Origin: Kryptolebias marmoratus
Taxonomy: Eukaryota; Chordata; Actinopteri; Cyprinodontiformes; Rivulidae
Length of the DNA: 64,000 bases
Direction: 5' to 3'
NCBI RefSeq assembly: GCF_001649575.2
Contig: NC_051451.1
Span: 19,097,186-19,161,185, forward strand
The position numbers were made by a program, and so were the translations under genes. Position 1 is the first letter of the stretch; each line of letters starts with the position of its first letter. The notes below the pieces were generated by a model, which worked only from the letters and a program-made list of their open reading frames with translations, did not search any database and was not told the origin of the DNA. Positions 10,312 through 23,400 of the stretch are shown in pieces.

Positions 10312-11414
10312 GAAAGTATACAAAATGGGATGGAAAGGTATTTTTGCTTCAGATATCAAGAGTGTCTGTAAATTATTTGCAGTGATAAATATGTCTTAGA
10401 ATTGGAAATATTTATTCAGATTACACAAAAACAAACAAAAAACAGATGTAAACTGGCTCGCTGTTTGTGAGGTGTAAAAGTTCTTTAAAGTTGTCAGAAA
10501 TTGTTTCACACTATTTTGCACATTACTGCTTCATACAACAAGCTGTTAAGGATTTTCATATTTTGTTAAACAAAAATAATCAAACAAAATGGAGTAAAAT
10601 GAGCACAAGCAGGATGCTGGGACATAAGACTAAATTATGCACATCTGGGATTCTTACAGTGTAAAACTAATCATTCAATTTGTTACAATGAGTACTGTAA
10701 ATTTAACCTATGGTTAAAAAATTAAACATGTATAAGAGAAAATGTTAAAGTTTGACAAAGAGTAATCCCAATTTTGGCTTAAACTGATTAGTTTCATTCT
10801 TGTTGTTGCCCTTAACTTTACTACACCACCTGAAATTTGATTTGACGTTTGGGTCAAATAAACGTGGTTTTTAAGTAATACCAGGCCATAAAGACTTCTA
10901 ATAATAGCCTAAATTATTACAAATCATTATATGAACGTGAAGAAGGAGGGCGGTGCGCTTGACCCAGCTACAGCAGGCTCGGGCAGGGTTGCCAAATAGG
11001 AAATAACGAACTGTTGTAATGTCGCTGTAAAACTTTTGTATTGTGACCGAAAGTGCGGACTGAGAGTGCGCTTTTTTCAGTGGTGGTGGTGATGCACGCA
11101 CTTTCTCGGTCAGCCGGCGTGTGCATGTGTTGTGATTGGCAAACATGCGCTCAGGAGGGGAGCACTTGACAGGCGCTCGGGCTTTTTTATTATATGTATA
11201 CCCTGGTGTTTGCGTGAAGTAAAACGATTTTTTTTCAGTGCACGGAAATTCCCAAAATATGGTATAGTTTTTTTTTTTTTTTTTTAAACTACTTATCTGT
11301 ATCGTGAAGACCCTAAAACTATCGCATGAACGGGATAGTCGTCGTATATCTGGCAACACTGGACGGCACAAACTTCAGCAAGCGGCACGGGGGAAAAAAA
11401 AAAAAAACTTCTTC
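10312..11414. other. Intergenic, upstream of atl2
   Basis: No gene is supported. A minus-strand open frame at 10898-11371 crosses a T-run and the atl2 promoter and shows no domain. The sequence becomes richer in CpG from about 11300 towards the atl2 start. Confidence 0.35.
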
Positions 11415-11457
11415 GACGTCACGCACGTCGGATTTCAGTTGGCCAAGATGGCGGAGG
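11415..11457 (+). promoter_or_regulatory. CRE-like and YY1-like sites at the atl2 start
   Basis: GACGTCAC at 11415-11422 resembles a cAMP-response element half/core. AAGATGGCGG at 11445-11454 matches the YY1 consensus and overlaps the start codon, a layout known for housekeeping vertebrate genes. There is no clear TATA box, and the area through about 11960 is CpG-rich, which fits a CpG-island promoter. These are motif matches only. Confidence 0.4.
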
Positions 11458-14400
11458 TGAGCGGTTCGAGGCACAGAAATCACTACGGGTTGAACTCCAA
11501 AAGCCACCTCGAAGATAAAGGTAAACCACTTTCTTTTGTTGGCTGGACTTGTAGCCGTGAGCCGATAAGAATATATCGCTGGAGCGAAGAAAACGTTTCT
11601 ATTTAAGTACTTTTTTTTCCCTTCACGTCTTACTCTTTTTTTATGTCCCTCCCCGTCCGCCAAACCGAAGTCGCGGTGTTCTGCCAAATGTGGTACCCCC
11701 TGCTAGAAAGGGGTTTCCGCTAACCGCGCTCGACGCTCTGACACTTATTTAAAAAAATGTCGGTAATTTAACTATAATATGGTGTATTTTTTCGGCATCC
11801 GGTCGTCGCTTTTGAAAAAGTTTCACTGAGTTAATATGAACAGCGGAGCCGTCTTCTTAACCACTAGGACCCGGATACAAAAAACACCTGTCGGGCTTAT
11901 TTGCCCGGGCGCAGTCACTTTCACCTGCATGGGCCCCTGAGAACAGGTGTCTTCTTGCTTTTCTAAAAACATTTAAACCCGCCTATAATCACATATATGC
12001 TTCAGGTACGGTCTCTCTGAATAAATAATCGTTTACATACCGTAGAGGGTTAGTAAAACTGCGTTAATCCCGTCCTAGTAATTACTGGTGTATTTTTTAC
12101 TCTGGGATATTTTTACATACCCTGGTTATTATTAGTCTGCAGGCTTATCCACGTAACTCAGAGGCGACTTTCAAACACTGCTATATGTGCATATGCATAT
12201 GTTAAAAAACACAAATAATCATTTAACACGAGCAAATCAGAGTAAATAAACAACTATTGTTCTTGCAGATTGTTTTACATTTATGCCTACCTTCTTTCAG
12301 TGGTGTACAAATCAGCTTTATTAATATTTATCAACTATGAATGTAGGTATGGTAAACAGCTGATAATGTATTTATAATAGTAATAATTGATTGGTTATTT
12401 GCCACCTTTTCTTTGTGTGGTGGCACCGAAACACATTTTAATATTTGTGTAAACAGTTTTAGAGTTTAACAATGCGCTCATATTTTATAAACCAGACAAT
12501 GAGGTGCTTCTGTGCAGGTCTTATCTTTGCAAAATCTTAATTATTGGTATTATTGTTTAATGTTGCCACGACAATATGAATTGCGGTAAACTCATATCTT
12601 CCTCGCTCTTCACTCTCTTTTCTGCCATCACCTTTGTCTAAACCAGGTGTGGGCATCCGGACCAGATATATCACTAGTGTACAGAACATGGATTCCTCAC
12701 ACTTTTTATGCTCACTCATATTGCAGTGGTGATGATTTTTCTTGATTTATTGTTCAGCCCTACTACTCAATATAAGTAACGGCCACTAAAATGAGTCCAC
12801 GCTTGTAGGAAATCAGCCTCCACGGCTCATCACTGACATACGGTGTGTTTGGGAATCTCTGTTATCGCAATGACCTTTATGTCTACTTTTGTAAAACGCT
12901 GGTTGCCTGTTAATCTGCACTTTGTCCTCGTTGGTTTGCCCTCCTTGACTTGTATCCAAGTCATGTGGCGGGAAGGGAAATTACTGCATCTGGATTGCTT
13001 GAATGATAGTTGACATGTTCTATAATTTGTGTCCGAATTCCTACTTCTTAAGGCTGATTAATATTGCTCATTTGAAGCGTGAACTCGTTATTTGGACTCG
13101 TGCTACAGTAAGCGGACCGTGGTGTAGTCAGAGGCTGTCTCAGATGTAGTTCAGGAGTCGAGGGAGATGAAAGCTGATTTTGGGTACAGTTCTCAGAAGT
13201 AGGCCAGCTTATATGGATGCACACCTTTCTTGTATTATCTATCATATGAGGCACAACGCAACAGGGGATATATTTGACTGTTTAGACAAACCTCTTTATT
13301 TTTTGTGATCGTTGCTCAGGCCAAACTATGGTAACTTTGTGCAGGAAAACATGGTGCCGTCACAAGATAAGTTTTTAAAAAAGCTTGTTTTAGTTCAGCT
13401 ATTATTTACTGCAAGCTGTCAAGCAGTGTGTTAGCCACTTCTATCATCAAGCCTGTGTGTGTACATTCAACACGCCTAACGTTGTATCTACTCCTGTTAT
13501 ACGTTGTATCTACTCCTGTTATTATTACGTTTGAATATTTATTCATTTCTTCTTCCTCTCACTTTTGACTGCAACCCATCCTCCTCCTCGCAGCGTCGTT
13601 GTCTTCTCTTTCTGGCTGCAGTCCGTCGCTTTGTTTAGCCGAGTGTGGCTCTGGACCGTGGACGTCTTCGGGACTAATTTGTCTGTGAAGCAGATTAGAG
13701 TAACTGCTTCATGCCTATCGCAGCGCGTCCGGGTTGATCTCTGGATGGTCCTTTTTTGGATTTGTTCTCTCAAACGATCGTAACGCTCGACATTCCCAAA
13801 TCTGGCTTTTAATCATGTAGAAGTGGGATTTATTTTTATAACGTTTGTAATACAGAACTAATAAAAAGCTGCTGCTGATGTATTTGTTTCACTTTTTTTG
13901 CCTGAAACCTAAAATTAATTCAAGTCATTGTTACATATAATATGCAAACAACTAAAAAAAATGCTTACATTTCAAAATAAAATATAAATTAGACATCTCT
14001 TTACTTTTGAAATGATGTGAACTTTTATAAAGCTTTTTAATCTTCTGTATTCAAGTCAGTTTTAGTTTATGATTGCACTTTTGTTTCAATAATGTCACCA
14101 TTAGAGAAATAACAGCAGACTGAAATGCCTCGCTTTCAAGTTCAAATATATTTTGTGTTTCGGAGTACTCCGCTGCTCCACCCCTTATTCCTTAAATTTG
14201 ATTTATTAGTTTACATATGGCAGTGCCTGTAGTCATGCAGTAGAAACATTAACATTAAATTAAACTGTTTGTACAGAGTAAACTTTTTTTTTTCCTTGTG
14301 TCAATAAGACAGACACTGAGTTATGTATTCAGTTAATACGGCTCAGCAGCGTACTCGTCATTTTTTTAGTTTCACCATGTTTAATGTTAGCAGTTGGGTT

Positions 14401-17400
14401 AAAAAAAATTTTACCAGTTAAAGAGGAATTAAAACCAATAAAGTTGTCGATTTAGTAATTCAGTTAGCGAATAGAAAGTTATGAAATGACTCTGCCTCTG
14501 CTCTGTTTTATATCGTTTGATGTTTCCGTGACTAAACTCGTCCGAAACTTTGACACATTTTGTGGCTTTCCTTTAATTCAGAATAAGGTTTATAGATCAG
14601 CAGATGTTCTGACTTTAGTACATGTTGTCTGCTTATCGAGGACTATAAACAAACTGGAAGGGCTGAGTCTCGTTAGTTTGCCTAAACCTGATTTAAATCT
14701 GACGAGAGATGTTTGTGTGACCGAATGGTTCATCACAAAGATATTTGACTGAGTAAGGTTTAGTGCTTGTTGTTCAACCTGTTTAATGCGGTACTGTTTT
14801 TATATAAGGTGCGGGGATTGTCTGTTTCAGTATTAACTCCAGGAAGCATCATTTTAATTCTGTGTCAGTGGTTTTTATATTTGTATAGAAGACGAGATTC
14901 TTGGAAAAAATACATTTACCGTCCTCAAAGTAATGCTGACTCAAACTAAACATTATTAGACATTATAATTTAAGGTTTAGTACGCTTGTTTAAATTTCAG
15001 CTAAAATACAGAGAGGCAAAGGAGGAAAACTAGAAATCTGTCCCTGAAATATCAGTATAGCAGAGAGAGAAAGTGTTAAAATCCTGGTGACATATTTTAC
15101 CCTCGTCCTTTTTTCTGGCCCTTTGTGATTTTCACCACAAGGCTATATTTGAGTTTGACCTAAATAGGCAGCCCAGAGTGGATAATTGCATTTAGCCTGT
15201 CACAGAAATCTAGAAAGATCCACATCTTCTCTTGGATTCATGTTAGACATTCAGTCCTCCTCTTCTCCAAAACAAACAAAGCAAATGTAAACAAACTTGT
15301 TTCTGTCTTGCTTCAGTGTTCGTTTCCTTATTCTAACTTTGAACTTGCATGATTTATTTTTTTATTGTTTATTGTAACCAGTGCAACTTTCTTTTTTTTT
15401 TACTTTATCCTGTTACCTAAAGGTTTAAAAGACGAGGAAAATGCCTCCTTTTCGCCACATAAGCAGACGCTTCCTTTAAAGATGGCTGAGGACCGCAGAG
15501 ATAAGCTGCTTCTCAGGCCCGCGGTTGAAAACTTAGGCTTCAACGACAGCCCCGTTCCCTCACCAGATGAAGGCATTGAGGAGGATAAGGTGAAGTTTTA
15601 ACATCCTTTTTATTTAATCTTTCTTTGCTCTAATAATCACGTGGACTTGGTTGTCTTTCTCTTTTAGTTTTAGGGTAGGATGAGGTAATTTTCAGTTTTG
15701 TTTCCTCTCTGAAACCAGCTTTAACAGCCGTTTAATCTCACGAGTGTCTCTCAAAGTGAGCGTAAGTTCTGATTGGAAACCTATCTTGCCAGGTTGTGGT
15801 GGAAGAGGAAAAGGCCAAACCCGTCCCAATTCTCTTGGCCAATCTAGACGAGCACACCTTTCAGCTGGACACTGGGGCGCTGGAGAAGATCCTGCTGCAG
15901 GATCACGTCAAGGACCTGAACGTGGTAGTTGTGTCTGTGGCGGGGGCTTTTCGCAAGGGCAAGTCCTTCCTGCTGGACTTCATGCTGCGCTACATGTACA
16001 GTCAGGTGAGGCGGAAGGGGCAAACTCTGTTACATAAGGGGGCCAAAATTCAAAACTTGGTCTTAGCCGATCTCAATCAATATTTATTGGAAAAACACAT
16101 AAATAACTGAAGTATTAGATGTAATATGTCAAATTATTCATATAGAAATACCAATTACCTTTTTCCAGTAACAAATTATATAGAATTTAGAACAAACATA
16201 CTTTAATTAACAATGAAAAATAGATAAGACTTAAAAAGAAACATCATTTATGTTCATTTCCTATGCCTTACTCTTTATCATCAGCTTTTAAGTTATTTTT
16301 TAGCAATACATTTTATCACAGTTCATTAAAACAGTTAAAAAAACCCATCAACAAACATCCCATCATACAGCCACAAACATTAAAACAAGATGTAAACAGA
16401 GAAAAAGATGGCATACATTAAAGCAGACTCACTGTTACTCTGATGCACATAAACTAAAGTCAGAGACCCGACTTCTTTTCTTGGCTGCAAGTTTATCAAC
16501 AAGAGTTTGATCAGTCCCGTTCATGTTCTTTGGTGCTTTTTTCCACATCAAAATCGAAGATTACTGAGAAATTAAAACTAAAAAAGGTTTAATCTGACAT
16601 GTTTGGAGTCATCTTTTTCAGCACAACCTCCCAAGCGTGAATTGTAAGTTGTTTTTTACTTTTGACCTACTGTATTAACAGAACCGACCTAAAATCACAC
16701 AAAAAACATAAAATCCTAATAGAAATTTGTTTGTTTTTTTACTGTGAAAATTACAAAAAAATCATAACAAAATGTTTTTACAACTTAGAATGCAAGTATA
16801 AACAGTAAACTTCATAAACATTTGAATAAATTTAACAAACAATAAAGATATTTGCATTATTTACACTAAAATGCAGGCATTGTGTCAGGCGTTTTTTTTT
16901 TTTTTTTTCTACCATTCAGAAAGGTGTCAAAAATGCCGCAATTCATTTGTGCCACTCAAAGAAACAGTTTCTGTCCAAAATAAGGCAAAGGGGCACATCA
17001 CAGGCCTGACACTTCCAGGGTGTGTCAGTCCTCTTGTTGTCCACCTCACGGCAGCGTTTGCATTTCAGCCTGCCCTTGGTGGCTTTTTGGCCAGCATCCG
17101 TGGCTGAGATGATGGGCACAGGAATGTGATCCTCTCTCCTGCTCTGGGGAACACCTGCCTTCTCTACACCACAAAGCTGACACACCAGTTCCACCATGAA
17201 GTCTTTGTGTGTCATGGACTGAAGCTGCCTGGCACTGCAGATCTCACGGTGCAGGATGAAGGCGTTCGTTGTTGCAATGTCCAGGAAGTGCAGCAACAAG
17301 GTCCTGTATCCACAAGGAGTTTTCCTGTGGGTGGAGTAGTACTGGATGAGCTGGTCCGACAGATCCACCCCACCCATATGCTTATTATAAGCAATAATTG

Positions 17401-20400
17401 GTGTTGGGCATGGAATGCCTTTCACAGTCCACCGTCCATCTCTGTCCTTCACTCTTCTCCTCACTGTCTCACCCGAAAATGCAGGATGGATGGTGGAGCA
17501 CACTGACACCTCCCGTGTGTCCATCCACTTTACAAAAACAAGTGGGCCCTCTCTAATCCACCTCACAGATCCTCTTTCACTTTTTTTGGTGAGAGCATTT
17601 CTTTTTCCTCTGGGGCATCCTTTTCTGCTCTCCCTGTAGGTGCCACATGCTCCATACTTCATGTTGGCCAGGTCCATGAACAGTTTGGGGCTTGTGTAAA
17701 AATTGTCCATGTAAATGTGGTACCCAGTGCCAAGACAGGCTGGCTGAATTAGGCTCATGACTATGTCATGAGACAGTCCATGTTCAGATGTTGCGAAAGT
17801 CTTCCCAGTGTAGATCCCAAACCTGATGGTGTACCCACTGCTGGATTCAGCCAACACAAAAATTTTAATCCCCCACTTTGTAGGCTTGTCCTTCATATAC
17901 TGTGTCATTCCAGTTTTTGCCCTGGTTGCCACCATCCTTTCATCCACTGCCAGCTCCCTCCTCGGATGGTAATAAGCCAGGCAGGCACTGAGGATGTCTT
18001 CATAAAGAGGCCTGACTCTGAACAGTTTTTCATGGCCTGCTGTTCCCTTTTTTCTGTCATTTTCTCTGTCCTCCTCAGGATCACTCAGGTGAATGTTCCA
18101 AAATATCGATCTGAATCTGTCCCGTGTCATTATTTTGGAAGGAAGGGGCACAGATAAAATATGATTTTGCCTCCAATAATCCTGGAAACTTGGCAGGGAC
18201 ACCAACGACATGTATATCAGGATGCCAAAAAATTTGTACAAGTCATCCTCATTTATGTCAGTCCATTTGTATTTTTTTCCTGATTCTATGTTTTTTGCTG
18301 CATTTTTGTTGGTGTTCTTGCAGATTGTCCTGACTGAGTCAGTGGCAAAAAACAATAAAAAAAGATCTTTTGGACAGTGGGAGGAAAGTGTGTCCAGCTG
18401 GACCCCTGGTGTTCTTCGTGGCTGGAATCTGCTTACCTCTGGGGCAGCATCAGCCTCCTCCTCCGTCTTCCAAGGTTCAGAGCTGAGGTGTGGCTCTGAT
18501 GTCCCAGCCAGCGGAGACCTGGACCGGGTGGGCGTGCCGCGCCATCCCGTCCTCTGCGCGGACCTCCGAGTGGCATTCGGTGCGCACGTCGGGGCCGGAG
18601 GCTGCTCTTCATCTCTATCCTCCTCACAAACATAAGAAGGGTCGTCCACCTCATCATCAAAGTCCTCACTCTCTGACTCTGACTCCGTGAACTCGTCAAT
18701 CTCAAATAAAAGCTGCAGAGCCTGCTCCACGTTCAAAAATCTCCTCATTTTTCCAAAAAAATAAAAACTGACTACACTAAACACTAAACACACTACACTT
18801 CACACTAAATGATCTAAAAAACGCTAAATATTACAAATCGCAAAACTCACTATTGCTACCGCTGTCTTTTTTTTTTTTCCGCCTGTATTTTTTTGGCGGA
18901 CGGAAAATAACTTTGCGCCTCCTTCATAAAACAGGTGTTGTATAATTTCAATGATTTTCAATTTTTTTTTAGTGGTGGGGGGGTGTGACAGCGGAGGAGG
19001 AGTTCAAAAGTCCAGCACGCAGCGAGACTATATAATCTAAACTTAAAACATGTTCAGTTAGCAACTAAACAAAATAACCGTTTCACCTATTTTTAAATCC
19101 TTTCTGAGTATGTGTTTACATGTACTGAGAAAACACACAAATGGCTCCTGGGAGCTCTGTAATTGTGTAACACATGCTGTCAGCAGACGTTACAAAAACA
19201 GGTGGACTCGATGAACAAGTGCAGCAGATGAGATTACAGCCAGCTCTCACATTTGTTGGTCACAAGGAAGGACAGGCGCTTCCAGCTTAATCTTATCTGA
19301 GATCCTTGCTGATTGTTTTGAAATGTAAGACGTGGTCCACGGATCTAAATCTGAGTACTTTTTAACTGGTATCACTCTACAAGAAAAGAGAACTTTAACT
19401 TATTCTATTTTTTTTAATACAAATTTTTAATTTTTAGACTCATAAGCCCAAACTTAAAATGAATAAATTTATAAGTGACGCAAAATATGACACGCTCACC
19501 CAGCCAGAAGCCCCCAGGATCACTTTAAGCTCACAAAGACTATTTATGGCGCAACAACTTAGGCGCATTTGAGGAAAAATGTTGTGTGTGGGGTTTGAAA
19601 CCGTCTCTCGGCCGCTGTGCCGCACAAAGATCTGAATGCAAGTCTCTGCACGTTTTCATTGACGCCGTTGGTTACGAACCGTTAATGTTAACAAGTGCAG
19701 ACAACTTTCACAGCTGTGTTTTGGGGGAAGTTGTGATGTTGGGTGCATTTTCAGATCACAGGTAATTCTTAAAAAATAATTGATTCTCTGTTTTCAAACC
19801 ATGAGTTGAAACGGAGTTGCACTGCTGAGCAGGAATCAGTCTTTCAGCAGATACTCTGATGTAAGTCTGGTATTCACTTTAAAAACGCTGTTTCCTACCT
19901 TTTGGTTAGCAGCTTTTCCCACATGTCACTAAAATAAATACATAAGGCTCAGTTGAGTTGCTATAACAATCTGTTCCCACACTAATAGAAATGTTTTGTT
20001 AGAGGAAAATGAAATGAAGTTTATGGGGTTTTTTCCCTCATCTTTTTGCAGCTCTTGTTACACAGTAATTCATTTAAACCTGCTGCTGTTAGCCCCTTAA
20101 AAGAGGAAAAACATAAAGCCTGATATTTTTGTCTGTATTGTATTATTTGATGCCACGGTTATTTAGGCACTCACTGTGGGTGGATTCGGCTCACAAGAGT
20201 GAAGTTAATTAAACTGAATTAATTATAAATTAGGGTTTCTATCTTAACAAATCCCTATTTTTAATCCCTATCCTCCTGCAGCCGAGTGACTCGTGGATGG
20301 GAGGCGATGATGATCCCCTGACAGGGTTCAGCTGGAGGGGAGGCTGCGAGAGGGAGACCACGGGAATCCTGCTCTGGAACGAAGTGTTTGTGGTCGACAA

Positions 20401-23400
20401 GCCCGACGGCACCAAGGCAGGTTTTCTTCAGCCGTGCCGATCACGAATGTCCGATATCCTTTATGTTTATGACCTATAACCAACCGGACACTGGCTGCTG
20501 TCTACAGGTCGCTGTGCTCCTCGTTGACACTCAGGGAGCGTTTGACAGCCAGTCCACCATAAAGGACTCTGCTACCGTGTTCGCCCTCAGCACAATGACC
20601 AGCTCCGTCCAGGTGACGTCTCAACATGTTCTGTTTCCGGAAAAAAAAACTTCCCCTCTCTGGTTTGGTCACTAAAAACATTTGCATGTAGATTTACACT
20701 CACATTTTCTGTTTTTATTTTTTATTTTCAGGTGTTCAACCTCTCACAGAACGTACAGGAGGATGATCTGCAGCATCTGCAGGTTTGTGTTGTTTATTTT
20801 TCTCACTGGGATGTTGCATTGTTTACTGTTTTTTTTATTTTTAATGATTTGTATTTATTTTTTCTATGAAGCTCTTTACAGAATATGGCCGGCTTGCAAT
20901 GGAAGACATTCACCTGAAACCTTTCCAGGTACTGGCTGTTTCTGACGGCTGTATTCACGTTATTAGAATATCTTTTGTATGTAGAGCTTCAAAGACTTCT
21001 GGGTTTTCCCATTTCTTCTGCTAAAGTCTTATTGTTTTTCTGTGTAAATGAGAGAGAAGGGATTGATGTTTGTGGCTGGATCATTTGCCCGTTTCTGGTC
21101 CAATTAATGCAACAACAATTTTGTGTTTTAACCTGTGGGAGTGTGTACAGTAAATGTGACTTCTATAGCATCTGGGAAGTTCTATAGCTAAGAGATTTGG
21201 GACAAAATGTACACATAGAAATCCCAATTTATTGGAATTGGATGCATTTTATTTACTTTCCATCATAGAGTTAAAACAAGTGACTTTGGCAACATGAGCC
21301 AACATTACCGTCTCATTGGAAGTGTTTTTATTTTTCTCATTTTCTGCCTATCTCACTGTATTTCTATGTTTTTCAGTCCCTAATGTTCCTGATTCGAGAC
21401 TGGTGTTATCCTTATGATTATGAGTACGGACTGGAAGGAGGAAACGCTTTCCTGGATAAAAAATTACAGGTGATATTCAGTAAAGTCCAGCTGAAAATGC
21501 ACAGTTGTTTTGGCCCTGTACACTACCAAGATACAGTGGTGATGTAGTTCTCTTCTGAGACGTCAAAAGCTCAAACTCGGGCTGTTTTGCTGATTGCAGC
21601 TTCGAGAGAAACAACACGAAGAGCTGCAGAACGTGAGGAAGCACATTCATTCCTGCTTCTCCAACATCAGCTGCTTCCTGCTGCCACATCCTGGCCTTAA
21701 AGTGGCCACAAACAGGGACTTTGATGGCAGGCTGAGAGGTGAGACCTAAACACCACACCTGTACTCACAATGTGGCGTCATGGCTGTTGGCGTCCACGCA
21801 TCAGAAACGTAACGTCTGTTTCTGTATCTTTCAGACATACAGGATGATTTTAAAACTAAGCTGGCCGAGCTGATACCTCTCCTCCTGGCCCCGGATCGAC
21901 TGGTAGAAAAGGAGATCGCCGGGAAAAAAGTCACCTGTGGAGAGCTTGTGGAGTACTTCAGGGTGCTGCAGCATTTTGCCAAACAAATGGAAATTTCACA
22001 TAAGACATCTGCCTTGTGATTGAAGTTTGTGTGATTTTAATAACTTGTGTTTTTGCCACTTTTCTGATCATCTCCATTGTGTTTCCATTCTTGCAGTCCT
22101 ACATAAAGATCTACCAAGGTGACGAGCTCCCTCACCCAAAGTCTATGCTGCTGGTCAGTCGCTGCTCGTTTTACAAACTCCGTCTGTGATTTGTTGGGAG
22201 GTTCGAACGTTCTGCAAGTTTCTGCGTTCAACAGATTAATTAGTGGCAGCTAAGGATGTCAGGAGCGGGCAAAAAAAACAAAACAAAGATTGTTACTCAT
22301 TAGTTTCAAGCAAGGACGGGTGGTGGGTTGTTAGAAAATTATTTCTCAATGCAGAGTCCAAATAATTTGGTTCTTTCATCATCTAAAAAAATCTGATCTG
22401 TCTGAAGCACAAGTCCTGAAGATATTCCACTCTGATCAGAACCACATGGACTCAGGAGCACTTTGGAAAATCATTGTTGTAACCCGTAACTATAATAATA
22501 TTCAAGTAGGAAGCTGTAGAACAACACTGGAGCAAACAGCTGCTGAGTTTGTGTTTTTAAAGACTATGATGCAACCAGAAAAAGAAGAAGAAGCCGTTGA
22601 GCATCGGAAATTGTGTATTTGGTCATGGTTCACACTGATTTCTCCTCCGAAACCACAACAAATAGCACCCCCAGTGCTCAAAAAGATTAAAGAAGGTTAA
22701 TAAAACAAAATATTAAAGCTGTTTCAGTGTTAAATTTAGGTTTTATATCCTTTAAAATTACTTGAAGTTTGGGGTGGCTGTGGCTCAGGGGGGGAAAGCA
22801 GATCTTAATTCATCTCAGTGTCACCTTCCTGGTTTAACAAATGACATAAAAATGTTTTGCTGAAGATTTTGAGAATCATTTTTCTTCTACTCATTTAACA
22901 ATTTCTTTTATCTCGTTTTGGGAGATTTTCAGATTTTATTGAAATATGGGTTTTAAATTTAATTTCTCATTGTAACGTTAAATAGATGAAGATGGATGAT
23001 TTTCATCCCAAGGTGGGAAATTCCACACAATATACAACAGTATCCACAAACTTGTGCATAATAGTAAAAACAGTAATATATTTGTTATTATTTGTTCTCA
23101 GGCAACAGCAGAGGCCAACAATTTGACAGCAGTGGCAAGAGCCAAAGACTCGTACAGCAGAAACATGGAGAAGGTAAGGATTAATAATTCTATCACTTTG
23201 AAAACAGCCCACCAAGTGTGTTGTGGTTTAAAATGTTGCAAAGGTGACTGAAAGCTGCTGGAAATGATACTTTTTCTTTGTTTAAACAAACTGAACATTG
23301 TAATAATTACATGGATTAAACTGTTCAGCTTCCTGCTGTTTATCGGATGAGAAGTAACCACTTATAACCACTATAAAAATCGGTGTAATCTTTAGCCTGT

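Noticed and set aside
10898..11371. 157-codon minus-strand open frame upstream of atl2
   Set aside because: It crosses a T-run translated as poly-lysine and the atl2 promoter; residue composition is not protein-like.
17126..18690. Plus-strand and minus-strand frames overlapping the piggyBac gene
   Set aside because: Shadows of the 601-codon transposase frame in other frames.
21835..22018. Read-through of atl2 exon 10 to an early stop
   Set aside because: The frame continues 18 codons past the donor to a stop, but the donor agg|gtgctg joins in phase to the conserved SYIKIYQG exon, so ordinary splicing explains it.
22446..22700. 84-codon open frame in atl2 intron 11
   Set aside because: Lies between well-supported exons, is not conserved with atlastin and lacks a splice role.
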